A stretch of DNA of 64,000 bases from Balanoglossus misakiensis. Taxonomy: Eukaryota; Hemichordata. Below are positions 54,101-64,000 of this stretch, piece after piece. The stretch is taken from contig CM082589.2 of NCBI GenBank assembly GCA_040954595.2, positions 2,294,001-2,358,000 on the forward strand, in the 5' to 3' direction. Each line of letters begins with the position of its first letter. Position 1 is the stretch's first letter. The notes under the pieces are model-generated. The model saw only the letters and a program-made list of their open reading frames with translations, had not been told where the DNA came from and did not search any database. Made by a program: the position numbers and the translations under genes.

Positions 54101-54746
54101 AACGAGACGATGAGGGCTGCAGCTGCGCAGAATTGCCTCAGAGATCATGGGTATGTAGTTTTTTTATGCAAGAACTTTCCAGATTCTACACAAGGGCGTG
54201 GGTCAGTCATCTGAGCATGTTTCAGTGAACAAACCCAAAAGCCAAAAATGAGCTAGTACGAAACTATAATCGACAATTCTATCTTCCCATTACAGTTTAT
54301 CAGCTCCAAGTTTATCAGGTCGTCCAACTGCGACCGGTATTCCCGGATGTGCGTGTCTGTTGACGGGCAAGGACCCGAAATTGCCTCTTCCGGCCGTGAC
54401 GTCAGTAGCAACAAGTGGTTTCAACAGCCTCACCGTTCCAAACAGTATCTTCGCGGCGGCCAAGCTGGCCCTGCCGAGCTCCCTGGGTTCGAGGAGCGCG
54501 CTGCTGGGTGCCGGAGCCGGGGGCTGCGGTACGTTCTCGGCTTGCAACGACCACTGCACGTCCAGCGTCGCCGCGTTGAGGCTACGGGCAAAGGAACACA
54601 TCCAGCGGGAGAGCTCTACCAGAACGGCGCTGTGGCCCCACAATGTACCGAGCTCCAGCAATAACGTGCCAAGCAGCAACGATTCGCTTTCCTCGGCTTC
54701 GAGCGTGTCGAGCAACGCAACTGAGAAGGGCGAAGACAACAAGTGA
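39121..54746 (+). CDS. Paired-like (PRD-class) homeobox transcription factor with OAR motif, Drgx/Prrxl1-like
   Basis: Five coding exons with matching phases: 39121-39277, 52067-52182, 53340-53474, 53873-54150 and 54296-54746, giving 378 residues. The start ATG is the first in-frame Met after a TGA at 39070 and has A at -3. The homeodomain spans about residues 91-150 and keeps R5, W48, F49, Q50 and N51; Q50 marks the paired-like subclass. The intron between homeodomain residues 46 and 47 is typical of PRD-class genes. No paired domain is seen. After the homeodomain come a basic stretch ([14 protein letters not shown]), poly-alanine runs near residues 172-195, a cysteine pair (GCAC) near 246-249, and an OAR motif ([13 protein letters not shown], about 318-330). 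Family knowledge: such proteins bind TAAT sites as dimers in the nucleus. The residues before and through the homeodomain, the OAR and the Cys-rich patch resemble Drgx best; Prrx and Alx are alternatives. Gene structure is confident, orthology is not. Confidence 0.9.
39278..52066 (+). other. Intron 1 of the homeobox gene (12.8 kb)
   Basis: Bounded by CCAG|GTAAGG and a pyrimidine-rich acceptor (TTTTTCCACGCAG). No nested gene is seen. It contains the composite TCAG repeat at 41.3 kb and a GC-rich patch at about 47575-47700 that includes the hairpin CCGATC-CCGC-GATCGG (47658-47673). E-boxes CACGTG occur near 41889, 43450, 44171 and 44604. Confidence 0.7.
41329..41430 (+). repeat. Composite (GTCA)n / (TGAC)n / (TCAC)n repeat in intron 1
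   Basis: A perfect (AGTC)n run at about 41332-41369 is followed by TGAC- and CACT-type units at about 41386-41430. The second part is partly complementary to the first, so the locus can fold into a hairpin. Confidence 0.85.
52223..52382 (+). repeat. C-rich minisatellite in intron 2 of the homeobox gene
   Basis: Imperfect repeats of about 36 bp share the core ACCACCACCCTCGCCGCC and are flanked by CAT/CAC/ATC triplets. The array starts about 40 bp after the exon 2 donor. The exon 2 frame stays open through it, reading Thr/Ala-rich, until a stop at 52483-52485. Confidence 0.8.
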
Positions 54747-55730
54747 ATATCCTTCAAACACTTTTCAACCGTTTGTCTTAAATTAAGTAGCACCAGGCAG
54801 GAACTCAAAAATTTCCGCATGCAAGACGCGGCCACAAGGTAGTCCAGAACGAAAGTTTTAAAGGGACCGAGATGTCAAGTTGAAAAAAAGCATTGCATTT
54901 TGTTTTTACATGTTCTGTTTCACTTCAACTTCTTAAACTTGAAAGAAATACTTTTAGTAAAAAGCTGTACATATTAGACACATTTTAGAGTAGATCTTGT
55001 CGTTGGGCCAAAGCGGACGAAGAATCCTTGCGATAGGAATGAAATATCGAGCTGATAATCAAATTCAAGTTGCTTTTCACAGACGGCCAGCATTCTATGA
55101 GAAAGATGACAAGCGCGTCACGTGAACTACTAGTATGTTCAACAAAATTATTTGCTAATCGCCCCTTCACTCTCCGCAATGAGATTTACAGAGCTTACAA
55201 TCAAAATGTTTCGAGTGCCACTGATGATTTATCTCAGACATGGATAGAATTTTTTTCTCACTTTGAATCACTGCAGATGAGCAAAGTATCAAACTAATTG
55301 CATTGCACAAGCTGAGACCGACCATAATTATAGCTAAACTGTCTTGGTTTTCAATGATTATCTTAGAGTAAGAAAGTAGAATTAAAATAGTTGAGTTCTG
55401 CGTTCATATTACTAATATGTTACAAATGTCACAGTAGTCGAATCGTATTTTCACGCGAGATTAAAAAATAGCGCTTTCTTTGTTGGAAAGCAAAGACGTG
55501 TGATCAAAAACAGACGTATTTTTATAAGTCATCCCAAAATTGGACAATATATCAATGTGTCCAGCATATTGACGACTCAGAGTATCCTACCACCTTATAC
55601 CGCCCTCAACAAAGATAATCGTTGAGTTCTATTTCTTTTGTTTTTACACCCAATGGGGGGAAAGTCTACCGAACGTGTTAAATTTCGAACACCCTTTGTC
55701 TAGTTTACACTTAACTAACAAAATCATAAT

Positions 55731-56056
55731 TATATTTTAGGGAATTTGCTCGAAATCAGGGTATTTTATCAAATGCATTAATTACTATTAAAGTCATTTG
55801 CAACAATAACTTATCGGATAAAATAATTTTCGAAAAAATGTTGTTTCAGTCGTTGGTTTCTTGAGAAGTTAAAGATGTAACAATAATTCGAACATATTTC
55901 AACAAGTTTACATGTAATTGAGAAAGTCGTTATATATTGTAGGGTATCCGTTCGAAATCAGGGTATCTTTTATAAATGCTCTTTCAAATATTTGCAACAC
56001 TACATATCGGATAAAGTGATTTTTTACTTGAAAGAAAGTTTATTTCACCCGTTGGT
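55731..56056 (+). repeat. Diverged 125-bp duplication, about 200-bp period
   Basis: The copies at 55731-55857 and 55933-56056 share blocks in the same order: TATATT.TAGGG, CGAAATCAGGGTAT, ATTTGCAACA, TATCGGATAAA and CGTTGGT. They differ by many substitutions and small indels. They lie between the convergent ends of the homeobox and CFAP95 genes. Confidence 0.75.
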
Positions 56057-56185
56057 ACTGGTGGCACTCTATAGTAGCCAATAATGTCGATTTGAATTTT
56101 CCAGGAATGGGATTTTGAACTTTTATGGGTAAGAAATCTATTGTAACAACGTTCTGTATGTTTAAGAAACTTTATGTAAGCAAAG

Positions 56186-56191
56186 AATAAA
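56186..56191 (+). terminator. Candidate poly(A) signal of the homeobox gene
   Basis: This AATAAA lies 1.44 kb beyond the stop codon at 54746; a second one is at 56336-56341. Weaker ATTAAA forms occur nearer, around 55380 and 55463. The homeobox and CFAP95 transcripts converge here and may end within a few hundred bases of each other. Confidence 0.3.
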
Positions 56192-56472
56192 TAAGTACCT
56201 ATCTTCTTAAACTAGTGTCATAGAATTTGTTTTTTCTCACAAAAATTTCACTTACAGAAAGGGGTTTACAGAAATCACTAAAATACTTGATTTTTTGTTT
56301 GTTTGGATACACTAGAAGCTTTATTTACAAAGTTAAATAAAAGAACCAAACATAAAATTAAAATGAAAAAAATACAGGTATTGAGATTTAGGAACAATTT
56401 CTACCTATAGACTGGTCAACATGATGTGATTAATTTTGGCAATATATTTGCATAGCCACTATGCAGAAACAC

Positions 56473-56820
56473 TTAAGGTTTATTAAAATCAGCCACGCTG
56501 ATTTCTTTGTGAGTGAATAGATTATACCAATTTCTCCCATTTAAGACCATTTTATTTACACAGTGTACATACACAAGTTCCATGGAAATTTCTATCTCAA
56601 ATATATAGCTTTTTACCAATACTTCTGAAAGCAAATTAAGTTTAAAGTCATCAGAGATCTGATTCTCCTTGTAGAGAACAAAAAATAACCTCTGAATACT
56701 TGCCAAACATTGAAATCCTGATTCAGTGCAGTCAATGCTCATTTCAAAAAAGTCTGAAATATACATTGTTTGAAGAACATCCAGTAGCATTTTCATGATT
56801 TGTTCTCGATCATCCACCAT
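56473..56820 (-). CDS. Unassigned 115-residue ORF downstream of CFAP95
   Basis: This is an uninterrupted minus-strand frame from ATG at 56820 to TAA at 56473, beginning 59 bp beyond the CFAP95 stop. An in-frame TGA lies six codons before the ATG. The predicted protein is acidic and helical in character, with alternating hydrophobic and charged residues (for example DFKLNLLSEVLVKSYIFEIE). I recognise no family. A minus-strand AATAAA (56484-56479) overlaps its final codons, so CFAP95 mRNA could end right at the ORF's stop. It may be CFAP95 3' UTR, a second cistron, the last exon of another transcript, or chance in AT-rich DNA. Confidence 0.25.
   Translation of the reverse strand: MVDDREQIMKMLLDVLQTMYISDFFEMSIDCTESGFQCLASIQRLFFVLYKENQISDDFKLNLLSEVLVKSYIFEIEISMELVYVHCVNKMVLNGRNWYNLFTHKEISVADFNKP
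56479..56484 (-). terminator. Candidate poly(A) signal of CFAP95
   Basis: AATAAA on the minus strand, about 400 bp beyond the CFAP95 stop codon. Another lies at 56325-56320. Which one is used cannot be told from sequence. Confidence 0.4.
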
Positions 56821-56878
56821 CGAAAGACCATCATTTCAGCATTTCTTCCCCAAAAACTCCATAATCTTATCTGAAAAT

Positions 56879-58352
56879 TTACTCCAGCTGAACGGGTAGT
56901 GTTTTTGTTGGCGGAAAGAGTTCGTGTTTGATTCTGGAATTTGCGTATACTCCAGTCTCATCCTGCCATGTGTTGCGTCCGTATCTCCGATGATCAGCGG
57001 TGTCTGTGAACTGACTGTGGCATTTCCTGTAAGCATTGGAGTTATCCGGGAAATCAGCTGGTTTCTCCTGCAGAGGTACACAACAAAACCTGGCAGTCAG
57101 ACACAAAGACAGACCCAAAGGCATGCATACAAAGATTGACTATAATACACAGATTCACAGACAGATTGCTAGGAAGAATGAGAGCATGCGAAGATGCATT
57201 ACCTCTGTTGGCGTGTATGGATACGGAGGTTTATAATCAACCCTGTGTGTTGTGTCTAGATGCCTTTTATCATGCTCTGGATAATGCCTAGGTAACACTG
57301 CACTGTATCCGCTCTTTGGATTGCCTGTATCCCTGTTAGCAATGAAAAGAGATAGGGAAAAAGGGACTGTCAAGTCACTGGAGGGAATCCATGTATGACT
57401 GGCTTTGGCAGAACCACAGCATGTAACCTATTACATGTACCATAATAGCAAGCAGGTGTGTAGGATCCTACACTACATTCGTTGTTCAACAATGACCTTT
57501 CTGCTCAGAAATAGGGTCAAGGGGTTAAAGGTCACAAGCTGGTGAATAAGGAACTCATTCAATGTTGGACAGTTATTGTCTTATTTTGACCTGATGATAC
57601 TGCTACAATATGCAGAATTATACCACCAGAAAGTATACCAATTTGATATTGACATACCGATCAATATCTGCATCGCCTACAGTTTCTAGGTTGACCATTG
57701 CTTTTCGAGTTTCTTGTTCTTCAAAATCTTTCTTCAAGAAAACTTGCTCTGTGGAGTCTTGGTATGTAGTTTTTGGATAGGACTGTTAAAACAGGACAAA
57801 GATATGCCAGAAACACAATTATACAATGCTAAAATACTCGATATAGTACTGCTTACATTTATGATGCCAATCGTTTTTTAATTAAATAAAAAAATTTAAT
57901 ATATATAATACACTTGCAACCACTCCCACTGTAGTCAAGTGTAAACTCTACACTGTAGAGGTCAAGATGACCATATTAGAAACAGTCGCAACAGAATGAA
58001 AACCGATGCACTCACCCCATCTGTAACATCACCAATGCGATCATACGTTGCTCTGTGTAAATTTCTTTTGGGTAGTTCCTGGTTGATGTTATAGTCTTTG
58101 GGTTCAGATTCACGGGCTTGGTGCCTGATGGGTGTAAACAGTAATAAAATTGTTCAATCAGATTGCTTTTAGGGGATGTACAAGCATGTTAGGTTGAAAA
58201 CAACTGTAGACTAGAAAATTGGAAACTCGACTAGACAGATAGACTCACCAGTTTGAGTTCAATGTTGGCCTGGCGTAGTTCATGTGATTCGATCGCAGAT
58301 AAAGCGACCCCTTCCTCTCGACAAAATCTGGTAGTGCGTTGTAATAGGCCAT
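56879..58352 (-). CDS. CFAP95: Cilia- and flagella-associated protein 95 (C9orf135 homologue)
   Basis: Five minus-strand coding exons: 58352-58249, 58124-58016, 57782-57658, 57332-57203 and 57067-56879. All borders are GT/AG with agreeing phases, giving 218 residues; human CFAP95 is about the same length. The ATG follows an in-frame TAG at 58364-58362. From memory, the N-terminal segment DFVERKGSLYLRSNHMNYAR and the tryptophan-histidine pair across the first junction match human C9orf135 closely. The C-terminal block with QFTDTADHRRYGRNTW and DETGVYANSRIKHEL also matches. The protein is small, soluble and rich in Tyr and Pro, with no signal peptide or membrane segment, as in axonemal microtubule-associated proteins. 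Known role of the family: a component of ciliary and flagellar axonemes. It lies tail to tail with the homeobox gene and head to head with the syntaxin gene. Confidence 0.93.
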
Positions 58353-59595
58353 GATGGCTAACTAAGCTCCGTCCAAATATTGGTAAATGTCTCTGTTTCT
58401 GTGTGATTATGGACCGAGAACTCCACAGGCAAAGCCTATCCAGATTTGTTGTGGCAATGGAACCGAAGTACCTAACCCGGAAGTCAGACACTCCGCTCAA
58501 GTAAAAAGTAGTTCGCGAACTATTCTGAGTTTTGTGTCGCCTGAATTGGATTTACACGCAAAAATCCAGATCTGAATGGTATACAATAGACAACTATATG
58601 ACAAAAACCAATTTGTGCGAAACCACAATAGCAAATTTTTGTTTTCTAGGGATCTTATGAGCCATGTATCCCTCCACGTGAAGTAACGTTTGTTGACTTC
58701 TGTTGCGTAGTTACTGTGTCAGCCACAACCTTTAACCCCAAATTCTGATTGCTATCATACAGTCCAGAAACGAAATTTAAATACGCATATATTCTTTTGA
58801 ACCTAAAAGGCGCAAGATTTACCAGTGCATGCTATTCTAATATCATAATTATAAAAATTAAGTGAGTTAAATTATTGCCAATTTTCCCATGATGCTTTGC
58901 AAATCATATGACTAAGAGACATGGCGGATCGTCATCATAGGTAAACGGCCTTTGAAAGCAATCACAAACGCATTATCTGCGTGGAACTGGTCAAGAACGT
59001 TATTCGAAGTAACATAATATTGGTAAGTTATGTTTTTATCGGGGTATCAGTTTGGTTATTCATGTAACCCTGTGGAAACTACGGTATGTCACCGCCGCGC
59101 CAGTACTTAAGTTTCGTACAAAAACGCGGAAGTGATTTTCCCCATTATTTACATGCCCCTAGTTTTGTCGCCACACCCCCTTAACATCCCAAATGATCTT
59201 ACCCGTCATTTGCGCACAACAGTTTAAGATGATCATGTAATGCAGAACATGGTTTGAGTGGGGTGACCCTGTATAATAATCGCTTTACTGAACTTCTTCA
59301 AACATGCTAAACACCCTCAGTGATCGTACACCCCACCTCCTGTGGACCCGCATACACATTGCTTACAAAGGGATCACTTCGCACCAGCCAATTCAAGAAA
59401 TAATGCAAAACTCGACACAACAGAAAGTTAAACTTTTCTCAGCTCTTTTTCAGATTCCTGGAAGATCTTCAGTTAAAGACTAGCAGAAAGCACAGTAAAT
59501 TGCTACCACTCACTTGAAGTTGAACTTTTGTGGACAGAGAAACATTTACACCAAATTTATGCTAAGTAGATGCAATATATACAGAAGTCTGAAGG
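58353..59595. promoter_or_regulatory. Divergent intergenic region between CFAP95 and the syntaxin gene
   Basis: About 1.24 kb separate the two start codons. It must contain both promoters and 5' leaders. ETS-type CCGGAAG lies at about 58477, close to CFAP95, and GCGGAAGTG near 59128 on the syntaxin side. A CACGTG E-box lies near 58675. I found no clear RFX X-box for the ciliary gene. Confidence 0.4.
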
Positions 59596-61571
59596 ATGAA
59601 TAGGGGAGAGTTTGGATCGTACGGTGCAATAGATGATGGAGGCGGATTTGACAGAGGTGGTGGATTTAGCAATGCCAGCAGTGGCTTCGGTTTTCAAGGC
59701 TCAGGTAAGGGTGTAGTACATTTTGAAGTTTTGTGTTTGTACAAGTTGCCACAGGACAGATCTCACAAATCACTACAGAGATGTGATAATCATACTTCAC
59801 TCACATTTCCTTGCAGGGAATACAGAACTCTCAGAAACTGCAGAGAGATGCACTGGCAACATTTTAAAAATAAACTCCAACTGTAAGTATATTCTGTAGT
59901 GTAACTGTAAGTGTTATTGTTGTGCATTACTTGATTTAGAGAGGAACATTACGTTTTTCATTTATTGCAGTGTGTTGCATGTAGTAAAAAATTTTATCGA
60001 TTCATTTATCGTAGCATCAGCACTTGAGAAGACAATACGACAAATTGGGACAAGCACAGACAGTCCTGCCCTTAGAACAAAAATGTAAGTGAGGCCAAAA
60101 TCTTCAATGTCAGTGTTTCTGGGGGAATATAGTCGGGCTACGAAATCTGATGATTCATTGGTGGGCTTCTTTTAATTTAACTTTATTTGTTTTCATTTTC
60201 AGACACAACACTCAACAAGCCACCAATGTTATTGTCAGCAAGACAGCGAGACTACTGAAAGAACTTTCCAACATGGCTAGGGGGGCCTCACGAGTAAGAC
60301 GTAACTTTTAATTTAGCTGTACACGTAGTACGTGGCATGGGGAAATTTCAGTTTTTGGCGGTACCAGTTTGGCCCATCTTTGTAGCTTGATAATTTCTTT
60401 TAATCTCTCCTGTGTAACATCATTTCACTTCACAGCAACAAAAACTTCAGGTAGACAGACTTAAAAGTGATTTTGAAGCCACAGTGAAGGGATACAGCAC
60501 AGTGCAAAAGGTAAGACAGGGTTCTCTTTCATCACAACATCCACCTGACGTCTAGACGACATTTATTCCTGGTATAAACACCACCTGAGCGCTTATGCAA
60601 GAATGTTGAAATTTGACTACCAAATTAGCTATGGTCTGACATCTGTGAATGGTGGACCAGTAACTGTTGAATTATATATGTAAACACCTGGCAAATAGTC
60701 TGTGCTAACTTTTGTTTTCTAGAAAGTAGCTGATAAACTGAAGTCAAGTCCGGTGCCGGTTGTACAAGAGAGAAGGCCACCAGACGGCTACAGTCCAGTG
60801 AGTGGAGTTCATTTGAAAGGCTTTATTGAGAGATTTGTTCTTCCTGGTGAAAAAAAACGACCAACAAATGATACAACAGTACTTGAGAGTTAAACCATTA
60901 TCATATCAGTATCTACATTCCCATATTTGTCGACAGCATGACCCATACGAAAGTGACGATAGGACGCCGTTTATCGAAGAAGAGAATAGACGGCAACAGG
61001 AACAGCTGGCTCAGCTGCAAGAGCAAGAACAAGTCATAGAGTTCGATCAAGCTCTGTTGGAAGAGAGGGAGGCACAGGTCAGGCAGATAGAGGTACGGTG
61101 ATCACATACATCAGCGCATTAGTGATGAGTTGTGAGCCAAGTGATGCGTACTTTACACATTCTGTTTCCCACTACCACCTTCCCACAGGCAGATATTCTA
61201 GACGTGAACCAGATTTTCCGGGATTTGGCCTCCATGGTCTACGAACAGGGAGATATGGTGGACACCATAGAAGCCAATGTGGAGAAGGCAGTTGATAATG
61301 TAGATGCTGGCAATGTTCAGCTGGCCACAGCAAGCAGATACCAGGTAGGCACTGTGGCTCCATTGAGGCTACTTATTCTGTGTAGAAGTGGAGATCAATT
61401 TCCTCTGACCTTGTAAACACCTTTCAGACAACTCCTGAGCCTCATAATTTACTCTTGTCTTTCTCCCAATTTCAGAAAAAAGCACGCAAGAAGATGTGTA
61501 TTCTCATATGCGTTCTGGTCGTTGTGTGTGCTGTTATTGCAGTGATCATCGTCTTGGTAACCAGGAAGTAG
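59596..61571 (+). CDS. STX12: Endosomal Qa-SNARE, syntaxin-7/12 type
   Basis: Nine coding exons: 59596-59704, 59817-59882, 60015-60084, 60203-60293, 60436-60510, 60723-60797, 60937-61092, 61189-61344 and 61476-61571. All have GT/AG borders and agreeing phases, giving 297 residues (human STX12 has 276). An in-frame TGA sits two codons before the ATG. Residues 1-36 are Gly-rich and disordered. About 37-130 form the Habc regulatory helices. A charged Glu/Gln-rich linker follows. The SNARE motif spans about 205-266 and has the zero-layer glutamine at Q234 (context YEQGDMVDTIEANVE). A basic KKARKK stretch precedes a single C-terminal membrane anchor (about 274-294). The segment ADILDVNQIF is as I recall it in STX12, although invertebrates often have one ancestral STX7/12 gene. 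Expected role: fusion among early, recycling and late endosomes as the Qa subunit of a SNARE bundle. Confidence 0.95.
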
Positions 61572-62551
61572 TCAAGTCACTGGATATCAATCTCTATCTC
61601 TTGACCAAAAACCAGAAACCCTCCAAAACGCACACTGGGACCAGAATTACTGATTGAAGTGACATAAATGAATTCAAGTATTTTGTTGCACCATGAAAAA
61701 CCTCTGAAGATGTCTTGAAGGAGAGGACATAAATGATAAAGTGAACATCCCATTGAACAAGAAGCTAAAATTTGAAAGCCAATCAGGAGTAAATATGATT
61801 GTAATCTTTTCCAGAATGTGCTTTCTTATTTTCTTAACCTTTGTTTTATATTCAAGGTATGTGTGAATTTTTTTTCTGCATATAAAAACTTGGAAGTCTG
61901 CCTTAAAGCAAGTGAAGAGATTGGCAACGTGGAATGGGGAATAAAGATTTTTCAATCTCTTTGTCATTTACCAAACCTTGTTTCTTGGTATGATATGATG
62001 GGCATCACCTTCAATTCTGTAATGAACTACGATCATAATGTGCTAAACTTAACTTAAAAGTAAAAAAAAAATCAAAAGAACAGATGATGTAAAAAAAAAT
62101 TCAAAAGAACAGATGATGAAAACCTTAGTTGAAATCCATGACAGTGCCATGTGTATATCTGTAGATTTTATCTTTGTGGAATGTGATAGCTGCCCCTACC
62201 CTAACCAATGCAACAGCTCTGCCCTATGTGGACCAGTTTCGCTCACATTGGCTAAACACTTTGCCTGTTATACTTGGTACGCATGGTTGAATGGCCCCAA
62301 ATTCGTAGAACAAGGCTTTGACCACCGAGTGGTACAATTTAATTCAACTGCCATACCCTAGATTGTAGTTACACAACATTTTGCCCTCTGTTGAAATACT
62401 AGTGTTACTTAGTAAACAGAAAAATCCATGAAACAATTAATCATAGCTCTGGGTTGTATAATAAAACTATGTAAATATTAGATTAAGAAAACAAATGGAA
62501 TTTTTTAGCATGTCATATTGTTGAGAGGAGAAATGTCCAGTTTTCAGGAAA
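61572..62551 (+). other. 3' UTR of the syntaxin gene
   Basis: AT-rich sequence between the stop codon and the best poly(A) signal. It holds a 29-bp tandem duplication (62061-62118) and no convincing coding frame; the small frames at 61818 and 62113 resemble no protein family I know. Confidence 0.55.
62061..62118 (+). repeat. 29-bp tandem duplication in the syntaxin 3' UTR
   Basis: Two adjacent copies of an A-run followed by TCAAAAGAACAGATGATG, differing at one base. Confidence 0.9.
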
Positions 62552-62557
62552 AATAAA
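62552..62557 (+). terminator. Poly(A) signal of the syntaxin gene
   Basis: AATAAA is followed after about 20 bases by a long G/T-rich tract (from about 62579), the usual form of a metazoan cleavage site. An alternative AATAAA is at 62460-62465. The 3' UTR would be about 1 kb, from 61572. Confidence 0.6.
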
Positions 62558-62749
62558 ACTCAATTGTTAAAACAGCAGTTTGTGTGGTTTGTTTACTTTT
62601 GTTTTTGTAGTTGTGACAGCTGTGCTGTGCATGCCGTGCTTCAAGAAAATGGTCCAATATTGGCTATAAAATATACAGTTGTTGCGTGGGACCTATATGA
62701 GATGGGCGTAACTGTAGTCAGGCGGAGTAATACACGTGTTCAATAGTTG

Positions 62750-62771
62750 TAGTGCGACACTTGTCGCACTA
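62750..62771. repeat. 22-bp perfect palindrome near the transposon relic
   Basis: Ten-base arms TAGTGCGACA and TGTCGCACTA are separated by CT. It lies 58 bp before the gag-like frame and after the end of the syntaxin 3' UTR. It may mark a terminal structure of the element, or be unrelated. Confidence 0.6.
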
Positions 62772-62828
62772 ATACATTGTTCTTGCCCAGTGCGCTGACG
62801 CTGGACGTCGACAGAATCACATTGACCG

Positions 62829-63513
62829 ATGGATGGGTCGGAATTGAGCCAAATTTTGACGGCTTTGGATGGAATTCGAGAGCGACTAAATGACCTCGAG
62901 GAAGACAATGATCAGGTGCGTCAACAAATTGACAGGATAGAAGAAAAATTCAGTTCCAAGATCAAACTCGTCGACACCAAAGTTTCAGCTCACTTGGTGG
63001 TGATACCCGCCGACCATGTTGCATCAAGTTACCGACGTGCATCCAGCTGTGTGACCTCGGTCAGCCGGATCAGACAAGACAGCTGCCTTCAGCTCAGAGA
63101 GAAACTCCGCAAGAGAATATCAGCCCCGTAGCTACAAACTACGCCTCAGACTCTGGAGATGTGCAGGGAGATTTTTACACCCCGAAAGACTTGCTAACGA
63201 AAATCCGTCTACCCTCAGAATTGAAGTTAGCGGAGTAAACAGTAAACGTGATATCTAGCGTGATGATAAACCAACTTACAACATTGTGAGTAAATCGGCA
63301 AGATTTGGAGACACCATTCAGACTTCTGAGTACAGTTACAACTCAGACTATTGGAGAGGAGGGTCTGCAAGATTTATTTACGATCCAGCTAGCCCATCTT
63401 AAATACTTGCAAGACGAATACGCAGCTTCAGTGCTGCAGAGACAGTACACTAGACGAGCTTATGCATGGATTCAGACTGATTTAATTCTGGAGACAACAA
63501 GCGGTTTGAAATA
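62829..63513 (+). pseudogene. Decayed transposon ORF, gag/ORF1-like
   Basis: A plus-strand frame begins with a predicted coiled coil (heptad-like LNDLEEDNDQVRQQIDRIEE) from 62829 and stops at 63131. A second frame continues with a KIRLPSELKLAE-type motif from about 63131 to a TAA at 63236. A third register, open apart from one stop, spans about 63237-63305 before the second frame resumes to 63513. Two compensating register changes and several stops show a once-continuous ORF that has decayed. The layout (coiled coil, then a helical capsid-like block) is what I expect of a retroelement gag or ORF1. No protease, reverse transcriptase, integrase or recombinase is visible, so the class is unassigned. 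Confidence 0.5.
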
Positions 63514-64000
63514 ACAGTGTTGTTTCAGTAGACGAACAAGAGTATCCTATCTACGCGATTCCCGTGTTCCAACACCAAACTTAACTAAATAGTAATCAGA
63601 TTGTCTTCTGTCTGTGGTCTTGCACGGTGCAGAGTTCAACGGCAAAGTCCTTCTTAACAAGTCATACCTGTGAAGGATGAAATACAAGAAGGACACAATT
63701 ACCACATTATCAATTCGTGTTGGTAATCCGAGATGAATGCCAGGACTTTTATGTCATCATTGAATTTTTTCCTAAGTCATCATAACACAGGCACGCACAA
63801 GCGTGTACACACATCGAAAAACACCTTTGCCAGCCAATTTTCTGTGAGACAGTCTGACTCCATAAAACTGTGTTTGACAGCTGGAATTGCAGACCGACCC
63901 AACGATGGCAGGTCAATCAGAGGATAGCCACACCACACCACTGCCTTAACCACACCAAAACAAAACAAACCAAAGACTCACAGTCCCAAGTGATATCCAA
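63514..64000. other. Right edge, probably transposon-derived or intergenic
   Basis: No supported gene. It follows the decayed gag-like ORF directly and may be the rest of the same element. The last 100 bases are C/A-rich (CCACACC, CAAAACAAAAC) and low in complexity. Confidence 0.35.

Larger units (their letters stand above)
54747..56472. other. Convergent 3' region between the homeobox gene and CFAP95
   Basis: AT-rich. It probably holds the homeobox 3' UTR, with candidate poly(A) signals near 56186 and 56336, and the diverged duplication at 55731-56056. No convincing coding frame is seen. Confidence 0.5.

Noticed and set aside
54290-54835. 181-codon minus-strand ORF opposite the last homeobox exon
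   Set aside because: It is an antisense shadow of the GC-rich OAR-encoding exon.
58670-58730. Possible RFX X-box for CFAP95 (GTTGCGTAGTTACT)
   Set aside because: The central and right half-site positions miss the consensus.
1-64000. tRNA genes, rRNA, CRISPR arrays, bacterial operons
   Set aside because: I looked for B-box-like GGTTCGANNCC, rRNA-like blocks and regularly spaced repeats by eye and saw none. Gene structure is eukaryotic throughout.

Overview
The window is animal nuclear DNA. It is AT-rich, CpG is not obviously depleted, and coding sequence is interrupted by introns with canonical GT/AG borders. The three genes I can rebuild are metazoan: a paired-like homeobox transcription factor, the ciliary protein CFAP95, and an endosomal syntaxin of the STX7/12 group. 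Short introns in two of the genes, a large regulatory-looking desert around the transcription factor and few recognisable transposons fit an invertebrate, perhaps an invertebrate deuterostome such as a hemichordate. The clade is a guess with low confidence.

Layout. Positions 1 to about 38,000 hold no gene I can support. The region is AT-rich non-coding DNA with simple repeats, scattered GC-rich islands, hairpins, and hand-counted excesses of three motifs: the palindromic CRE TGACGTCA, the POU octamer ATGCAAAT and the YY1/PHO-like core AATGGCG. One 66-bp exon-like segment (13268-13333) stands out. A cluster of three palindromes at 38073-38121 lies about 1 kb upstream of the homeobox start codon. 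The homeobox gene runs from 39121 to 54746 on the plus strand in five coding exons, with a 12.8 kb first intron (378 residues). All splice phases agree, the intron between homeodomain residues 46 and 47 is the usual one for PRD-class genes, and an OAR motif lies near the C-terminus. The best match from memory is Drgx/Prrxl1, a sensory-neuron transcription factor.

CFAP95 follows on the minus strand (58352 to 56879, five coding exons, 218 residues), tail to tail with the homeobox gene. An unexplained 115-codon ORF lies just beyond its stop. The syntaxin gene (59596-61571, nine coding exons, 297 residues) is divergent from CFAP95 across about 1.24 kb. It has an N-terminal three-helix domain, a Qa-SNARE motif and a C-terminal anchor. 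Its 3' UTR probably ends near 62575. The right edge (62750-63513) carries a perfect palindrome followed by a decayed, frame-broken ORF that looks like transposon gag or ORF1.

The three genes have unrelated jobs (neuronal transcription, ciliary axoneme, endosomal fusion), so nothing here is an operon-like system. The most interesting material is the possible regulatory landscape upstream of and inside the homeobox gene. Motif counts were made by eye and need computation.
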